From NCBI GenBank assembly GCA_963552605.1, contig CAUVKI010000006.1, positions 1 to 64,000 of the forward strand: 64,000 bases of DNA. The letters are read 5' to 3'. The stretch's first letter is position 1. Every line of letters begins with the position of its first letter. This DNA is from CAUVKI01 sp963552605. Its GTDB lineage: Bacteria; Bacillota; Clostridia; Tissierellales; Peptoniphilaceae. Under the pieces are notes generated by a model, which was not told where the DNA came from, did not search any database, and saw only the letters and a list, made by a program, of their open reading frames with translations. Positions 62,204 to 64,000 of the stretch are shown here, one piece after another. A program made the position numbers and the translations under genes.

Positions 62204-62220
62204 ATAAAAAGGAGTTCATA

Positions 62221-62832
62221 ATGAGTAAAAGCGACGATACAAAACAATTGATTTTGGATACGGCAAAAATCGAGTTCATGGATAAGGGTTATAGTGATGC
62301 TTCGGTTCGTAACATTGCAAAACAAGCCGGACTGACCACCGGAGCAATCTTTCGATATTTTGCTGATAAGGAAAGTTTGTTTGCGTCACTTGTTTCACCT
62401 GTAGCAGACCATATGTTGGAGTTATATCGCAAAGGTGAAAAAAGAGGATTTGATTCTCTAACAGATGGATGCCCTGAAAACATGTGGAACATTTCGGAAG
62501 AGGTCATTTCTATGCTGGTGGAATACATTTTTGCTAACAATGATGCATTCTATCTGCTCATCAGCAAATCAGCGGGAAGTGCTTACGAAAACTTTGTAGA
62601 TCAGCTTGTTGCGGAAAGAGAAAAGCAAACTTATGAATTTCAGCAGGAGATGATCCGGCGTGGTTACCCTTGCCGTGCGTTAACTCCGGATGAAATCCAC
62701 GTTCTACTTAGTGCACAGTATTATGCGATCTTTGAGATTGTACGTCATAAGCTGGAAAAAGAGGAGGCACTTGACAGAATACGCCTCATTGCGGATTTTT
62801 TTGGCAGTGCATGGAAATTGTACTTTGCGTAA
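62221..62832 (+). CDS. TetR/AcrR family transcriptional regulator
   Basis: A 203-aa repressor. The N-terminal HTH KQLILDTAKIEFMDKGYSDA and SVRNIAKQAGLTTGAIFRYF is classic TetR. The ligand-binding domain is all-helical. It very likely binds the two palindromes upstream and may also control the transporter genes downstream. AAAGGAG site upstream. Confidence 0.93.
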   Translation: MSKSDDTKQLILDTAKIEFMDKGYSDASVRNIAKQAGLTTGAIFRYFADKESLFASLVSPVADHMLELYRKGEKRGFDSLTDGCPENMWNISEEVISMLVEYIFANNDAFYLLISKSAGSAYENFVDQLVAEREKQTYEFQQEMIRRGYPCRALTPDEIHVLLSAQYYAIFEIVRHKLEKEEALDRIRLIADFFGSAWKLYFA

Positions 62833-62850
62833 GGAGGTGTTTTTTTGTAC

Positions 62851-62870
62851 GTTAGTTAGCCTAATCTAAC
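62851..62870 (+). promoter_or_regulatory. Possible metal-regulator (DtxR-type) operator
   Basis: GTTAGTTAGCCTAATCTAAC is an imperfect palindrome between the TetR gene and the transporter gene. It resembles the TTAGGTTAGSCTAACCTAA type bound by DtxR/IdeR-like iron regulators, with one base missing from the left arm. Confidence 0.4.
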
Positions 62871-62920
62871 TTATCGCTTTGTGTATCCTACAGATCTATT
62901 TTTTGAAAGGAGTTATCTAT

Positions 62921-63535
62921 ATGAATACTACGACTGAAAAGAAAAAATTTGTTACACGAGATGTGATGGTGATTGCAGCCATGATGGTCTTGACCTTTGC
63001 AGTATACGGAGCCGTTGGCACGCTGACACTACCGTTTCCATTTTTCTACCTCTACCTTGCTGCCGGCATTCAGGAGTTTTTCTGCGCAACATTTTACCTC
63101 GTTGTTGCCAACCGTCTGAACAAACATGGGATTTTGCTGATTTGGAGTACTGTGTTTGGCATCATCAGCGCTCTCGGAGGTTATGTGTTCCTGCTTCCTT
63201 ATTTCTTGCTGGTAGGCGTTCTTTGCGAGCTTGTTATGCTTGGTAAGGACAGTTATCGGAAACCTTTGCGCAACGCTATTGGTTGGTCTTGCTACGGGCT
63301 TGGTATGATTATCGGAAACGCTGTTCCAATTTGGGCAGCATGGGAAAGCTATGTGGCGAAGGCATCTACGGAGGGATTTTCAAAGGAAGTATTTGATATG
63401 CAACTGGGTATGCTCTCCAATCCGTGGCACATGATTGGAGCCTGCGCTATCACGGTGGTTCTTGCCTTACTCGGTTGCCTCTTCGGACAGCGGATTTTGA
63501 AACGCCATTTTCAAAAAGCCGGGATCGTGAAGTAA
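62921..63535 (+). CDS. MptS-family ECF transporter S component
   Basis: A 204-aa membrane protein with five or six helices, from ATG 62921 (GAAAGGAG upstream). It belongs to the Trep_Strep/MptS group of substrate-binding S components (FVTRDVMVIAAMMVLTFAVY; FPFFYLYLAAGIQEFFCATF). The substrate is unknown; in many Firmicutes these cassettes go with iron or siderophore-like ABC genes. Next gene overlaps by 1 nt. Confidence 0.82.
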   Translation: MNTTTEKKKFVTRDVMVIAAMMVLTFAVYGAVGTLTLPFPFFYLYLAAGIQEFFCATFYLVVANRLNKHGILLIWSTVFGIISALGGYVFLLPYFLLVGVLCELVMLGKDSYRKPLRNAIGWSCYGLGMIIGNAVPIWAAWESYVAKASTEGFSKEVFDMQLGMLSNPWHMIGACAITVVLALLGCLFGQRILKRHFQKAGIVK

Positions 63536-64000
63536 TGGGGGAAATAATAAACAACGGAAAAATAATTCGCCGTGTCAATATTTTTACATTGCTGATACTG
63601 TCCATCTGTGTTTGTACCGTAGCCTTTTTCTGCAAAAATATGTGGCTGCATATTGCTTATACGACTGCGTTGTTTTTGGTGATGGCGATATTCGGATGCT
63701 TAAAAACGGGATTAAAGTTTTTAATCTCTTTTCTCATCAGCTACGGATGGCTCATTTTCAATGTGCGATATGGGATCAATATACCCTCTCCAATGCTCTT
63801 TACCTTTCTGATTGAGTTGATTCCCGTTTTTATGGCGGTCTACCTGCTTTCACAGGCACCGTCTGGCAAACTCACAACAGCGCTTCGGCAACTGCCGTTG
63901 CCATCCTCTATAAGGTTGACGGTGATTGTTATCTTGCGTTTTATTCCTACGGTCGCTTCGGAGTTTTCCGATGTGCTGGACGCTATGAAAACACGAGGAC
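63535..64000 (+). CDS. ECF transporter T component (EcfT/CbiQ family), truncated by the window end
   Basis: At least 155 aa from ATG 63535, open to the right edge. About five membrane helices, then LPLPSSIRLTVIVILRFIPT and SDVLDAMKTRG. This is the coupling helix region of EcfT proteins, which contacts the ATPase subunits through a conserved A-x-x-x-RG motif (here AMKTRG). It should be followed by the ATPase genes outside the window. Confidence 0.85.
   Translation, partial: MGEIINNGKIIRRVNIFTLLILSICVCTVAFFCKNMWLHIAYTTALFLVMAIFGCLKTGLKFLISFLISYGWLIFNVRYGINIPSPMLFTFLIELIPVFMAVYLLSQAPSGKLTTALRQLPLPSSIRLTVIVILRFIPTVASEFSDVLDAMKTRG

Overview
The window is low-G+C Firmicutes chromosome, most likely an anaerobe of the Clostridia/Tissierellia type. 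This rests on the division and cell-wall cluster order (rsmH-ftsL-PBP-mraY-murD position-ftsW-murG-ftsQ-two DUF881 genes-sbp-ftsZ), the rpmG-secE-nusG-rplK-rplA-rplJ-rplL block, strong AGGAGG ribosome sites and the M20/TldDE gene content. I cannot name the species.

Layout. 1-300: remnant of an IS630-like element. 360-7240: a self-contained regulon. On the minus strand it has a small Cys-rich peptide, an ABC-2 permease, an ATPase, a decayed second ABC fragment, a response regulator and a histidine kinase. Convergent to it on the plus strand are a lipoprotein D,D-carboxypeptidase homologue and a second membrane protein. Both outer promoters carry the same 11-bp-phased direct repeats at the same distance from the -10, so one regulator probably controls both arms. 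7300-8280: scrambled Rpn-nuclease and IS630 remnants. 8344-12647: tldD, a tldE/pmbA homologue, an M20 amidohydrolase and a dCMP-deaminase-like gene. 12606-15023: an RloA/RloB (AbiL-like) candidate defence pair lying in a partial tandem duplication with a 309-bp direct repeat. 15307-17412: chemoreceptor. 17987-21554: an aroE-aroQ fusion, a DAHP synthase and an unknown secreted protein. 21595-22530: an intact Rpn-family gene. 22565-33497: the division cluster, in which murD is represented only by its C-terminal domain. 33843-35940: peroxiredoxin and its AhpF-type reductase. 36125-39349: ribosomal protein block with an L10 leader.

From about 39.7 kb to beyond 62 kb is a Tn1549-like conjugative element placed where rpoB would normally follow rplL. 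It has a DnaD-like initiator, VirD4, a Maff2 pilin-like protein, a VirB6-like protein, MT-A70 and C5 DNA methyltransferases, PrgI, VirB4, a CHAP hydrolase, topoisomerase III, an ArdC/LtrC-type protein and MobC/relaxase. Several genes look damaged: virD4 by a short deletion, virB4 by an ochre codon, MT-A70 by loss of its start codon, and a minus-strand cargo gene by an amber codon. No integrase is visible. Two related oriT-like sites in inverted orientation lie after topB and upstream of mobC.

The right edge (62221-64000) is a TetR-regulated ECF-type transporter cassette (MptS-family S component, EcfT) that runs off the window.

All calls come from reading the sequence and from knowledge of the families. 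No alignment or database search was run.
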